From Bacteroidetes bacterium UBA3022 (GTDB lineage Bacteria > Bacteroidota > Bacteroidia > Chitinophagales > BACL12): a stretch of 11,001 nucleotides of DNA. The stretch covers positions 2,391-13,391 of the forward strand of contig DDYY01000012.1 in NCBI GenBank assembly GCA_002346225.1. Reading direction: 5' to 3'. How positions within the stretch are numbered: the stretch's first letter is position 1; each line of letters opens with the position of its first letter. A program made the translations under genes and the position numbers. Below are positions 1 to 7,333 of this stretch, piece by piece. Below the pieces are notes generated by a model. The model ran no database searches. It saw nothing but the letters and a program-made list of their open reading frames with translations, and was not told the origin of the DNA.

Positions 1-873
1 GTTGACGGGCTTTCCTTTGAAGTACAGCCGGGAGAATTTTTCGGTTTACTGGGTCCTAATGGTGCCGGAAAGTCTACCACTATTCATATGATCAGCGGCA
101 TTATGCCGCCCGATGATGGCAGTATCTACATTGGCAGCGATAACCTTTACAACAACACCAGTTCTCTGAAACACCAAATGGGTGTAGTGCCGCAGGAGAT
201 TGCATTGTACGACAATCTGTCTGCCCTGCAAAACCTCATCTTCTGGGGCGGTCTCTATGTCCATGATGCCCAACGTCTTAAAGCAAGAGCAGAAGCATTG
301 CTGGAATGGGTGGGCCTTTCCGACAGGAAGAAAGACCTGGTGCAACATTACTCAGGTGGTATGAAAAGGAGGGTGAATATTGCCGCAGCCTTAATGCATG
401 ACCCGCAGCTCATTCTGATGGATGAGCCCACTGTTGGCATTGACCCGCAAAGCAGGAATAAAATCTATGAGATGTTAACGGAGTTGCACCGTCAGGGCAA
501 GACCATTATCTACACCACGCATTACATGAACGAAGCGGAACAAATGTGCGACCGTATCGGGATAATGGACCATGGTAAATTACTGGCCATCGGTTCCCTC
601 GATTCCCTGCGCAATGCACATGCCGGTGATACTTCCATTGCCATACGCCTGCAGCAAAGCATCCTGCCGGACAATCTTCCTAAAAACATGTCGCTACATT
701 ACGATACCGACCTGCTGGAACTGACACTAACCAGCGAAAATCCTCATAAGGATTTGGGTGATATCATCCACCACCTGCATTTACTGGAAGTGGCCATTGA
801 TTCGATACAATTTCACCGCGCAGACCTGGAAACCATATTTCTTAACCTGACAGGAAGAACCCTCCGTGATTAA
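1..873 (+). CDS. ABC-2 type exporter ATP-binding protein, 5' end missing
   Basis: This is the nucleotide-binding subunit of an ABC exporter; it would hydrolyse ATP at the cytoplasmic face of the membrane for the permease encoded next. The frame is open from base 1, so the true start lies upstream. With 290 residues visible and Walker A at residues 18-26 (GPNGAGKST), only about 20 N-terminal residues should be missing. Other visible motifs are a Q-loop glutamine near residue 65, the ABC signature YSGGM at 117-121, Walker B LILMDEPT with D141 and E142, and the switch histidine near 174 (TTHYMNEAE). All catalytic positions are intact. About 80 residues after the H-loop form a C-terminal extension of the sort common in drug and sodium exporter ATPases (DrrA/NatA/CcmA-like). 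The ATG at 88 falls inside the domain after Walker A and cannot be the start. Family assignment is secure; the substrate cannot be told. Confidence 0.93.
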   Translation, partial: VDGLSFEVQPGEFFGLLGPNGAGKSTTIHMISGIMPPDDGSIYIGSDNLYNNTSSLKHQMGVVPQEIALYDNLSALQNLIFWGGLYVHDAQRLKARAEALLEWVGLSDRKKDLVQHYSGGMKRRVNIAAALMHDPQLILMDEPTVGIDPQSRNKIYEMLTELHRQGKTIIYTTHYMNEAEQMCDRIGIMDHGKLLAIGSLDSLRNAHAGDTSIAIRLQQSILPDNLPKNMSLHYDTDLLELTLTSENPHKDLGDIIHHLHLLEVAIDSIQFHRADLETIFLNLTGRTLRD

Positions 874-882
874 TCATCTACT

Positions 883-2082
883 ATGTGGAAGTTAGCATCC
901 AAAGATTTATATTTATTTTTTTACGATAAGAAAGCGCTGGCTCTGACCTTATTGTTGCCCATTGGTTTGATTACATTATTTGCATTCGCCTTCGGCGGTG
1001 CCGGTGGTGAAAAGAATGAGCCTTCTCCCATCACCTTGCAATTCACAGATGAAGACCAGTCGCCGGCATCTAAAGCACTTCTTGCCTCCCTCGACAGCAT
1101 CCCCGGTATCCGGCTCGAGGAGGTAGCTGATCAGGTGGGGACGAATCAGATAAAGAAGGGGTCCCGTATCGCCCAGCTGTACATAGGCAATGGTTTTGAC
1201 AAGGAACTGGGCACAGGCGGCGCGCTGCCGGTGGCCCTTCGCTATGACCAGTCGAGGGAAATGGAAGTGAGTATTCTGCGCAGTCTCATTATTGGCAGAA
1301 TTGGAAAAATGCAAGGTAGCAGGCAAGCTGACACAGGTGTTGACCGCATTATCGCTCAAAGCTTCCCCAATATGCCTGCAGCCATGGTCGATACCATCAA
1401 GCGACAGATGCAGGCCACCGGTGCGACTGAAACGCATATCTCCATGAGCAGTGTTGTAGGAGAAGAGCAAAGCAACTGGGGCCTCATTCAGGCAGTTGCC
1501 GGCACAGCCATCATGATGTTGTTGTTCAGCGTTTCCGCCATCGGCGCCTCCATCATTGAGGAAAAGGAACAAGGCGTATTGAAACGGTTGCTGCAGAGTC
1601 CCTTATCACCGACCTCCATATTGTCCGGCAAACTATTGTCGGCGGGGATTATTGCAGTTTTTCAATTGGTCATCATGTTCCTGTTTGCCTGGCTGGCATT
1701 TGGTCTGGACCTGACCATCAACCCCATAGGAACTGTATTGATGATACTATTTACAGCCGTTACCTGCGCCAGCTTTGGTGTATTGCTGGCATCTATTGTA
1801 TCCAGTAAACGCCAGGCAGATTCTCTGGGTACCATTCTGGTGCTATCTATGTCTGGAATTGGCGGCAGTATGATCCCGCTGTATATCATGCCTGCCTTTA
1901 TGCAGGACATTGCGGTAGTATCGGTGAACTACTGGAGTATTCAGGGCTTTTACGATATCTACTGGAGAGGATTGGGATTGACTGCGCTGTGGGATAACCT
2001 CCTTGTATTGCTGGGCTTTTCGGTTGTGCTCCTGACGCTTGCGTTCTACTTTTTCAGAAAGAACATTTTGAAGTTCGACTAA
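883..2082 (+). CDS. ABC-2 type transporter permease
   Basis: This 399-residue membrane subunit partners the ATPase 9 nt upstream; the two surely form one operon. Layout: a short cytoplasmic N-terminus, a first membrane helix at about 18-38, a large extracytoplasmic domain at about 40-198, then five hydrophobic segments near 201-224, 251-272, 282-305, 315-335 and 372-392, ending in a basic tail (FRKNILKFD). This one-plus-five layout with a large outer loop is typical of the ABC2_membrane_3 (NatB/YhgE-like) group. Residues 226-240 (EEKEQGVLKRLLQSP) match the conserved cytoplasmic coupling segment of ABC-2 permeases. The family exports drugs, lipids, sodium or peptides, and nothing here identifies the cargo. 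Its stop codon overlaps that of the convergent crtZ gene by 4 nt, so no terminator separates them. Confidence 0.92.
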   Translation: MWKLASKDLYLFFYDKKALALTLLLPIGLITLFAFAFGGAGGEKNEPSPITLQFTDEDQSPASKALLASLDSIPGIRLEEVADQVGTNQIKKGSRIAQLYIGNGFDKELGTGGALPVALRYDQSREMEVSILRSLIIGRIGKMQGSRQADTGVDRIIAQSFPNMPAAMVDTIKRQMQATGATETHISMSSVVGEEQSNWGLIQAVAGTAIMMLLFSVSAIGASIIEEKEQGVLKRLLQSPLSPTSILSGKLLSAGIIAVFQLVIMFLFAWLAFGLDLTINPIGTVLMILFTAVTCASFGVLLASIVSSKRQADSLGTILVLSMSGIGGSMIPLYIMPAFMQDIAVVSVNYWSIQGFYDIYWRGLGLTALWDNLLVLLGFSVVLLTLAFYFFRKNILKFD

Positions 2083-2537
2083 TCGTTGTCGGTGCGCTTA
2101 ACATCGTACTCCGGAAGGGCAAACAGAAAACCGAATGCCTTTCCATTTTCCTTGTGTATGTTTTTATGATGAATTTTGTGCGCGCGAATAATGCGCTGCA
2201 TGTATCTGCTTTTGGGGCGTATCTTATGGTTCATCCTGCGGTGGACGAGGATGTCGTGAAAGAAGAAATAAGACATTCCATAAGCCGAAATGCCTGTTCC
2301 GATCCAAAACACCCAGTTGTAAGCAGGTGAGCCCAGCCACATGAGCCAGATAGCAGGCGCTGCAAATATCACAGCGTAAAAATCATTCAGTTCAAAACGA
2401 CCTTTGTGTGGTTCGTGGTGCGACTTATGCAGAAACCAGCCCCAGCCGTGCATGACGTACTTGTGCATGAACCAGGCAAAACCCTCCATAAAGGCGAAAG
2501 CTCCGACAAAGGATATGATATTGATTACGATGTTCAT
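2079..2537 (-). CDS. crtZ: beta-carotene hydroxylase (CrtZ type)
   Basis: This membrane-bound di-iron hydroxylase of the fatty acid hydroxylase superfamily adds 3-hydroxyl groups to beta-ionone rings, giving cryptoxanthin and zeaxanthin. The 152-residue product carries the histidine clusters of the family: H25-x4-H30, H37-x2-H40-H41, H94-x4-H99 and H120-x2-H123-H124. Hydrophobic segments lie near 2-22, 53-70 and 75-93. The length fits short bacterial CrtZ proteins. I chose the ATG at 2537, whose product starts MNIVINI as relatives do; a TTG at 2546 would add three residues. It is the last gene of the crtI-crtB-crtZ run, about 37 nt after crtB, and converges on the ABC permease. No cyclase that would supply its ringed substrate is in the window. 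A fatty-acid or sterol hydroxylase is unlikely given the neighbours. Confidence 0.92.
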   Translation of the reverse strand: MNIVINIISFVGAFAFMEGFAWFMHKYVMHGWGWFLHKSHHEPHKGRFELNDFYAVIFAAPAIWLMWLGSPAYNWVFWIGTGISAYGMSYFFFHDILVHRRMNHKIRPKSRYMQRIIRAHKIHHKNIHKENGKAFGFLFALPEYDVKRTDND

Positions 2538-2574
2538 GAAGTACAAAATTACAGAATAGGAAGCCGGTTCATGT

Positions 2575-3420
2575 TCAGGGTGTATATACTCCTAACAAAT
2601 TCGAATTGAAATATGTTTGCAACCAGAGTACTAACTTTCTTCCATTGGAAACGCGTATGCGTGTTTCCATAACCTTCTCTGCGGGAGTGGTTTTAATTTT
2701 CTGAAACAGTTTCAAATAATAAGTATAAGCCAGGTACACCCCAAAGCGCGATTTTTTGGGCAATTGGATAATACCTTCATAGGCTGCCTTGAAATCAGCT
2801 GCAATTTCAGCTTCTATCTGCAGCTTTTCTTCCTGGCAGAAATTTTCGAAATTGACATTTGGAAAATACACCCTGCCTTTATCCTGAAAGTCATCGCGGA
2901 GGTCGCGCAGGAAATTTACTTTCTGAAAAGCGGCACCCAGACTTCTGGCTGAAGGCACCAGTTTGTCGTAGGTCGCATTGTCGCCATCGCAGAAAACGCG
3001 CAAACACATCAGTCCCACCACTTCTGCTGACCCATAAATGTATTCTTCGTAATGTTCCTGCTTGTAATTGGTAAAGCTGAGATCCATCTCCATGCTATGC
3101 AGGAAAGCATCTATCAGTTTTCGCTCAATCTGGTATTTGTGCACCGTCAATTGAAACGCATGAAGTATAGGATTCAGTGAAATGCCCTCTTCAATGGCTC
3201 TGTAGGTATCCTCCCTAAAACGATTCAGCAACATCTGCTTGTCGTACTGGTGGAAGGTGTCCACTATCTCATCAGCAAAACGCACAAATCCGTAAATGCC
3301 GAAGATAGCATCTCTAAAATCGGGATGCAGTGCTTTAATGCCCAGGGTAAAGGACGTGCTGTACATCTCCGTAACCTTTCGGCTACAGACGAAGGAGGAG
3401 TCGTGGAACAGTTCAATCAT
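2575..3420 (-). CDS. crtB: phytoene synthase
   Basis: This squalene/phytoene synthase family enzyme condenses two geranylgeranyl diphosphates head to head into phytoene, the first committed carotenoid step. At 281 residues it is a normal length for the family. Both metal-binding aspartate motifs are visible: DEIVD at 50-54, and NFLRDLRDD at 169-177, within a longer stretch running to GRVYFP. A conserved stretch YIYGSAEVVGLMCL at 128-141 matches the family signature near the active site. The start is an ATG at 3418-3420, 61 nt downstream of the crtI stop. The neighbours crtI upstream and crtZ downstream on the same strand settle the role as carotenoid and not squalene synthesis. Whether the 61-nt AT-rich gap holds its own promoter is unclear; I saw no good match to the Bacteroidota consensus there. 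Confidence 0.95.
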   Translation of the reverse strand: MIELFHDSSFVCSRKVTEMYSTSFTLGIKALHPDFRDAIFGIYGFVRFADEIVDTFHQYDKQMLLNRFREDTYRAIEEGISLNPILHAFQLTVHKYQIERKLIDAFLHSMEMDLSFTNYKQEHYEEYIYGSAEVVGLMCLRVFCDGDNATYDKLVPSARSLGAAFQKVNFLRDLRDDFQDKGRVYFPNVNFENFCQEEKLQIEAEIAADFKAAYEGIIQLPKKSRFGVYLAYTYYLKLFQKIKTTPAEKVMETRIRVSNGRKLVLWLQTYFNSNLLGVYTP

Positions 3421-3481
3421 ACAGTGGTGTTAGGCTTAAAAACCATTTAAATTACAAATTGTTCACGTTTATGCGTCATAA

Positions 3482-4963
3482 TCAAGCGCTTACAGCTTTC
3501 ATCAATTCTCCTGCCGCGACATTTCCCGAAATGATACTGGGCGGCACACCTGGCCCCGGAACTGTAAGTTGTCCGGCATAAAAAAGATTGGACAGCTTAT
3601 TATTGCGCATTCTCGGTTTGAATACTGCGGTTTGAAACAAAGTATTGGCCAGACCATAGGCATTTCCCTTAAAGGAGTTGTACCTCCCCACAAAGTCGGA
3701 GTAGGCAAAATCATGTTTTACCACTACTCTGTCGCGAATGGAATGACCGCAATGTGCTTCCAGCCTATCCATGATTTGCTGGTAATATTTTTCCTTTAAT
3801 GCCGGTGTCTCCTTCAATCCCGGAGCCACAGGTATCAGGATGAACATATTCTCATGCCCCTCAGGTGCCACCGTAGCGTCAGTTTTGGATGGCACACAAG
3901 TATAGAACAGCGGATCTTCCGGCCACCGCGGATGGGTATAAATTTCATCTGCAAACTGTTCGAAGGAACGGTCGAAGAATAAATTGTGGTGCAACAAGTT
4001 ATCGAGTTGTCCTTCCATTCCCAGGTAAAAAATCAGGCTTGAAGGGGCGAATGTCTTCTTGCCCCAGTAGGGTTCGTTGTAATTGCGGACATCTTCTGAA
4101 AGCAATTGCTGTTCCACATGATGATAATCTGCGGCAGCCACGACGCCATCACAATGTATCAGTTCATCTCCTACCCGAACGCCGGTCACCTTGCCATTGC
4201 TGTTTTCAATACGGGTGGCAGCAGCGTGGAAACGAAAGTCGACACCCATGGACCTTGCGACCGACACCATTCCATCAACAATTTTACCCATTCCACCTTG
4301 CGGGTACCATGTTCCCAGCACTAAATCGGCATAGTTGAGGATGGAATATAAGGCGGGAGTATTGGAGGGAAGTGCGCCTAAGAAGTAGACAGGAAACTCC
4401 AGTAGTTTCCGCAATTTATCGTCTTTAAACTTGGAGCGGACTTCCTTTTGAAGGGAAGTAAAGAGCTGAATTTTAAATAAAGATGTCAGCAATCGGCGGT
4501 CGGCAAACTCCATTACAGAATGACAGGGTCTGAATACCAAATCCTGCATGCCCACCTTGTACTTGTAGGCTGCGTCATCCAGAAAAACCTTGAGTTTGGG
4601 GCTACTACCCGGTTCGATACTTTCGAAAAGCGCGTGTAAGTCATCCAGACTGGCCGGTATATCGGTAGTGGTCTCTGCGTCGAATATTACACGGTACCCG
4701 GGATCCAGTCGCTGTAGCTGGTATTGTTGGTCTACCGATGAACCATACCGCTCAAAAAACCACTCGAAGACATCAGGCATCCAGTACCAACTGGGTCCCA
4801 TATCGAAGGTGAAACCTTTATCGCGGAATACACTGGCTCTTCCTCCTGCACTTTCATTCTTCTCTACAACGGTAACCTGGTGGCCTTGGTGCGCGAGTTC
4901 GCAGGCAGCCGAAAGACCGCTGAAACCGGAACCAATTACCACAAAATGCTTTTTGCTGCTCAT
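3482..4963 (-). CDS. crtI: phytoene desaturase (CrtI type)
   Basis: This FAD-dependent desaturase introduces double bonds into phytoene, usually four to give lycopene in this lineage. At 493 residues it has the standard length. An N-terminal dinucleotide-binding fold is clear: GSGFSG at 11-16, the ribose-binding acid E34 in VVEK, and the following GGRAS. The C-terminal carotenoid desaturase signature is at about 463-485 (AGQLTVPGPGVPPSIISG, then NVAAGEL), close to the FAD site. The start is the ATG at 4961-4963; translation begins MSSKKHFVVIGSG, giving the usual short lead before the first strand. It is the first crt gene in transcription order, 44 nt after the DUF4286 stop. The number of desaturation steps cannot be read from sequence alone; a ketolase-like or CrtN-like role is less likely beside crtB and crtZ. 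Confidence 0.95.
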   Translation of the reverse strand: MSSKKHFVVIGSGFSGLSAACELAHQGHQVTVVEKNESAGGRASVFRDKGFTFDMGPSWYWMPDVFEWFFERYGSSVDQQYQLQRLDPGYRVIFDAETTTDIPASLDDLHALFESIEPGSSPKLKVFLDDAAYKYKVGMQDLVFRPCHSVMEFADRRLLTSLFKIQLFTSLQKEVRSKFKDDKLRKLLEFPVYFLGALPSNTPALYSILNYADLVLGTWYPQGGMGKIVDGMVSVARSMGVDFRFHAAATRIENSNGKVTGVRVGDELIHCDGVVAAADYHHVEQQLLSEDVRNYNEPYWGKKTFAPSSLIFYLGMEGQLDNLLHHNLFFDRSFEQFADEIYTHPRWPEDPLFYTCVPSKTDATVAPEGHENMFILIPVAPGLKETPALKEKYYQQIMDRLEAHCGHSIRDRVVVKHDFAYSDFVGRYNSFKGNAYGLANTLFQTAVFKPRMRNNKLSNLFYAGQLTVPGPGVPPSIISGNVAAGELMKAVSA

Positions 4964-5007
4964 TTCATTTCTTAAGAAAAAGGAAAACAGAAGACGTTTT
5001 GTATTGT

Positions 5008-5319
5008 TCAGGCTTCATCCAGCAACTCCATTACTGTGCGGAAAGCTACCACCTTGTTGCCAAACTTCTCCGAATGTTCTTTTTGCAGTGCCGGTGCGCT
5101 CAGTCGCTGATAGGTTAAAAACTGGTCTATATCAGCGGCATTGTACTGCACCACAAAAGTTATCCCATCCAACTCGCCATCATCCAGTAATCGAGATAAT
5201 CGGTGACCCGCAAAGTATCCGGTGGCCAATACATCGGGGATATGCACCTTGCGCATCCATTGCAACCATTCATCAGCAATTTCGGTATCTACCTTCAGGG
5301 TTACATTATAGATGTACAT
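5008..5319 (-). CDS. DUF4286 family protein
   Basis: This 103-residue protein is probably soluble: no signal peptide and no membrane segment. It begins MYIYNVTLKVD and continues with a conserved-looking core EWLQWMRKVHIPDVLATGYF, a pattern I recognise from the DUF4286 family (Pfam) of Bacteroidota. The alternating strand/helix pattern and small size suggest a ferredoxin-like, dimeric alpha-beta barrel type fold, but that is inference. No catalytic motif is evident and the function is unknown. It lies 42 nt after the TPR gene and 44 nt before crtI on the same strand, so it is likely cotranscribed with one or both. From memory, relatives often sit between a TPR gene and rsmA; here crtI occupies that place. 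Confidence 0.85.
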   Translation of the reverse strand: MYIYNVTLKVDTEIADEWLQWMRKVHIPDVLATGYFAGHRLSRLLDDGELDGITFVVQYNAADIDQFLTYQRLSAPALQKEHSEKFGNKVVAFRTVMELLDEA

Positions 5320-5361
5320 GCAGCAGCAATTATTTCCTGCAAAATAAGCAAAAAACCTGCA

Positions 5362-7179
5362 TCAATTTATGGCATCACCCCGTAAGCGGCGGTAATGCTT
5401 TCTGGCCTGTGCTGCAAATATGGAATCTTTGTACTGCAGAATGATTTGCTCATAGCAAAGCTGGGCTTGCTCCGGATTGTTCAACTGTTGTTCATACAAC
5501 TGACCCAGCGCGAACAGGGCATCGTCTGCCAATAAACCAAATGCCTGGTTTTCGCGAATGTATTCCAGCGCTGCGACAGCATCTTCGGTGCGCTGCATCT
5601 TCATGGCAATCTGAAAGCGCAGAAAATAATTATCGTCGAGCAGGGGATGTCCGGGATAGGCTTTCTCTAACTCCTTTAATCTTTTCAGCGCGGCTTCCCC
5701 CCTGTTCTGAAAATACAATAGTTCTGCATCTGCATACATTTCCATGGGCTCCGCCACCGAGTCCAGTCCGAGGTTACTGGTAATGAATATAGATAATTTC
5801 AATGCGTCATTGGCTACCAGTTCTGACGTAGCTGCTTTCAGCACATCCAATTGACCCTGCGCCAGGGAAAAGTCGCCTTTGAAATAAGCAAGGCGTGCAT
5901 TGCGGAATCGCGCATCTTCTCCCAGCGGGTCATCTTTCATCGCCTTATCGACCTGGGAATAAATGAGGGTAGATTCCCAGACATCACCTGCTATCAGGTA
6001 CAGATCACCCAGCACGAGTTTAACCTCGGCCAGTTGAGCCGGATTGAGACGTTGCCAGGTTATCACCTGCTCCAGCCGGGCGATAGCACTGTCTACCATG
6101 TAGAGGTAAAAAGCATCCAGCTTCGCCAGCTCACTGTTGATGTAAGCTGCGCGATAATCTGCACGATTATAGTCGTTGAGGAATTGCAGGTAATCAGCTT
6201 TGAGGGAAAGCAGATCCTCCCTTGTATATATATTGGTTTCCGTAATCTTTGAACGCCGGCAATTCAGCAGGCCATTGCGGGCCACATAATAATAAGGAGC
6301 GCCGCTTCCTTTATCTACCACATAGTTATAGCAGCTGATGGCAGCATCGTAATCTTTTTCATCCTGTGCAATTTCGGCCAGCTCTATCACCCGCTCCCCG
6401 TCTTCCCTGAACCGCTTATCCAGTGCCTTGACCTGAAGGAATGCACTGGCAAAGTCCTTTTGCTGGACAAAGTCCCAGACCAGCAAATCTATCAGAATAG
6501 GATCATTATTGTTCTGAATCCGGGCATAGATGATTTCCTGCAACATCATATGCGCATTATCATCGGTAAGCATGCGTTCGAGGCCATTGCACACATTATT
6601 GAATCTTCCAGGTAGTTCCAGCAGGTGTTCCACATACGTTTCCATGGAACGCCGGTACTGGCTGGTGCGGTAGTAAAGATTAGCCAGTTCGTAGTTATAA
6701 GAGTAACCCTTGACTTCCTGTGCTCCTTTTTCATAGGTCTGAATGGCAAAGTCGGCTTCATCAATCAGGAGAAATGCATTGGCCAGCTGCACATACTGCG
6801 ATTTATCTTTTCCTAATCCACGCACAGCTTCCTCATAGGTGGCTACTGCTTTCGCATCATCGTTTTGCTGGCGGTAACTTCTGCCCAGGTCTACGAGGTA
6901 AGTTGGATTATCGGGGAATTTCCGCATCTGCTTGCGCACCAGCTTTTCCAGTTCCTTGTAATCGGCGCTGTTCAACAATGCGTTATAGTAGTACTTATAA
7001 TAGGTGTTGGCATTCCCGTTCTGGTCGTACAAGGTCTTCCAGATATCGATGGCCTTGTCGTAGTCACCATTCATCTCGTATTCCTTGGCCAGCTGTACCT
7101 GCTCGGTAGTAGTCTGAGCCAGCAAACTTTGGCCGGAAAAAATGCAGGTGATGAGTAGTATAAGGATCCTGAACCTCAT
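5362..7179 (-). CDS. secreted tetratricopeptide repeat protein
   Basis: This 605-residue protein has a clear signal peptide: MRFR, a hydrophobic stretch to about residue 20, then LLAQ, with cleavage after A21 or Q22, so it should act in the periplasm or at the envelope. There is no lipobox (C12 is not in a lipobox context). Most of the rest is helical repeats. TPR-like units are visible from about residue 26 (AKEYEMNGDYDKAIDIW), near 91-125, 128-160, 160-195 and 262-290, and again in the C-terminal 140 residues. The last unit ends in YRRLRGD, an ending I recognise from a widespread Bacteroidota TPR family. TPRs mediate protein contacts and no enzymatic domain is seen. The start is an ATG at 7177-7179 after a 154-nt intergenic region, and DUF4286 follows after 42 nt. 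Partner proteins and exact role are unknown. Confidence 0.88.
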   Translation of the reverse strand: MRFRILILLITCIFSGQSLLAQTTTEQVQLAKEYEMNGDYDKAIDIWKTLYDQNGNANTYYKYYYNALLNSADYKELEKLVRKQMRKFPDNPTYLVDLGRSYRQQNDDAKAVATYEEAVRGLGKDKSQYVQLANAFLLIDEADFAIQTYEKGAQEVKGYSYNYELANLYYRTSQYRRSMETYVEHLLELPGRFNNVCNGLERMLTDDNAHMMLQEIIYARIQNNNDPILIDLLVWDFVQQKDFASAFLQVKALDKRFREDGERVIELAEIAQDEKDYDAAISCYNYVVDKGSGAPYYYVARNGLLNCRRSKITETNIYTREDLLSLKADYLQFLNDYNRADYRAAYINSELAKLDAFYLYMVDSAIARLEQVITWQRLNPAQLAEVKLVLGDLYLIAGDVWESTLIYSQVDKAMKDDPLGEDARFRNARLAYFKGDFSLAQGQLDVLKAATSELVANDALKLSIFITSNLGLDSVAEPMEMYADAELLYFQNRGEAALKRLKELEKAYPGHPLLDDNYFLRFQIAMKMQRTEDAVAALEYIRENQAFGLLADDALFALGQLYEQQLNNPEQAQLCYEQIILQYKDSIFAAQARKHYRRLRGDAIN

Positions 7180-7333
7180 GTAGGAAAGATAACGTTTTCG
7201 TCTGTCAAAACTTGTCTTTTTGCCCTCCCTACTTGACTGAAATGTTTATAGCAAGGCAGCCCTAACCAAAAGTCGGTCGGATGGTGCAAAAAAAAAGCCC
7301 CTCGAACAAGGGGCTTTTGGTTGATTTTAGAGC
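7180..7333. other. intergenic region between tonB and the TPR gene
   Basis: This is the longest non-coding stretch of the window (154 nt). It holds the terminator of the tonB transcript at its right side and must contain the promoter for the TPR gene at its left side unless transcription reads through. I found only one-mismatch resemblances to the Bacteroidota -7 element (TAnnTTTG) on the minus strand, such as AAGTTTTG about 30-40 nt before the start, without a well-placed -33 partner, so no promoter is called. A 64-codon reading frame crossing it is not supported as a gene. Confidence 0.6.
7288..7318 (-). terminator. intrinsic terminator after tonB
   Basis: A perfect 9-bp inverted repeat (AAAAGCCCC at 7293-7301, GGGGCTTTT at 7310-7318) encloses an 8-nt loop. 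Read on the minus strand, a GC stem is followed directly by nine T residues (7296 down to 7288), the classic Rho-independent form. It begins 15 nt past the tonB stop, so it ends the gcvH-vanZ-tonB transcript. On the plus strand the stem is followed only by TTTTGG, so it is mainly directional. Confidence 0.92.

Noticed and set aside
976..1572. 198-codon minus-strand reading frame opposite the ABC permease.
   Set aside because: It is fully antisense to a clear permease and rich in His, Gly and Cys without domain structure.
1..2082. ABC exporter as a dedicated carotenoid or pigment transporter.
   Set aside because: It is on the opposite strand and converges on crtZ; adjacency alone does not support a shared function and the motifs do not show the cargo.
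2544..2551. TAATTTTG on the minus strand before crtZ, an exact match to the Bacteroidota -7 consensus.
   Set aside because: No TTG or TTTG lies at the proper upstream distance, and the transcript would start at or next to the ATG. Cotranscription with crtB is simpler.
4590..5444. 284-codon plus-strand reading frame opposite crtI and the DUF4286 gene.
   Set aside because: It is antisense to two well-supported genes, has a Cys/Pro/Ser-rich composition typical of shadow frames, and resembles no known protein.
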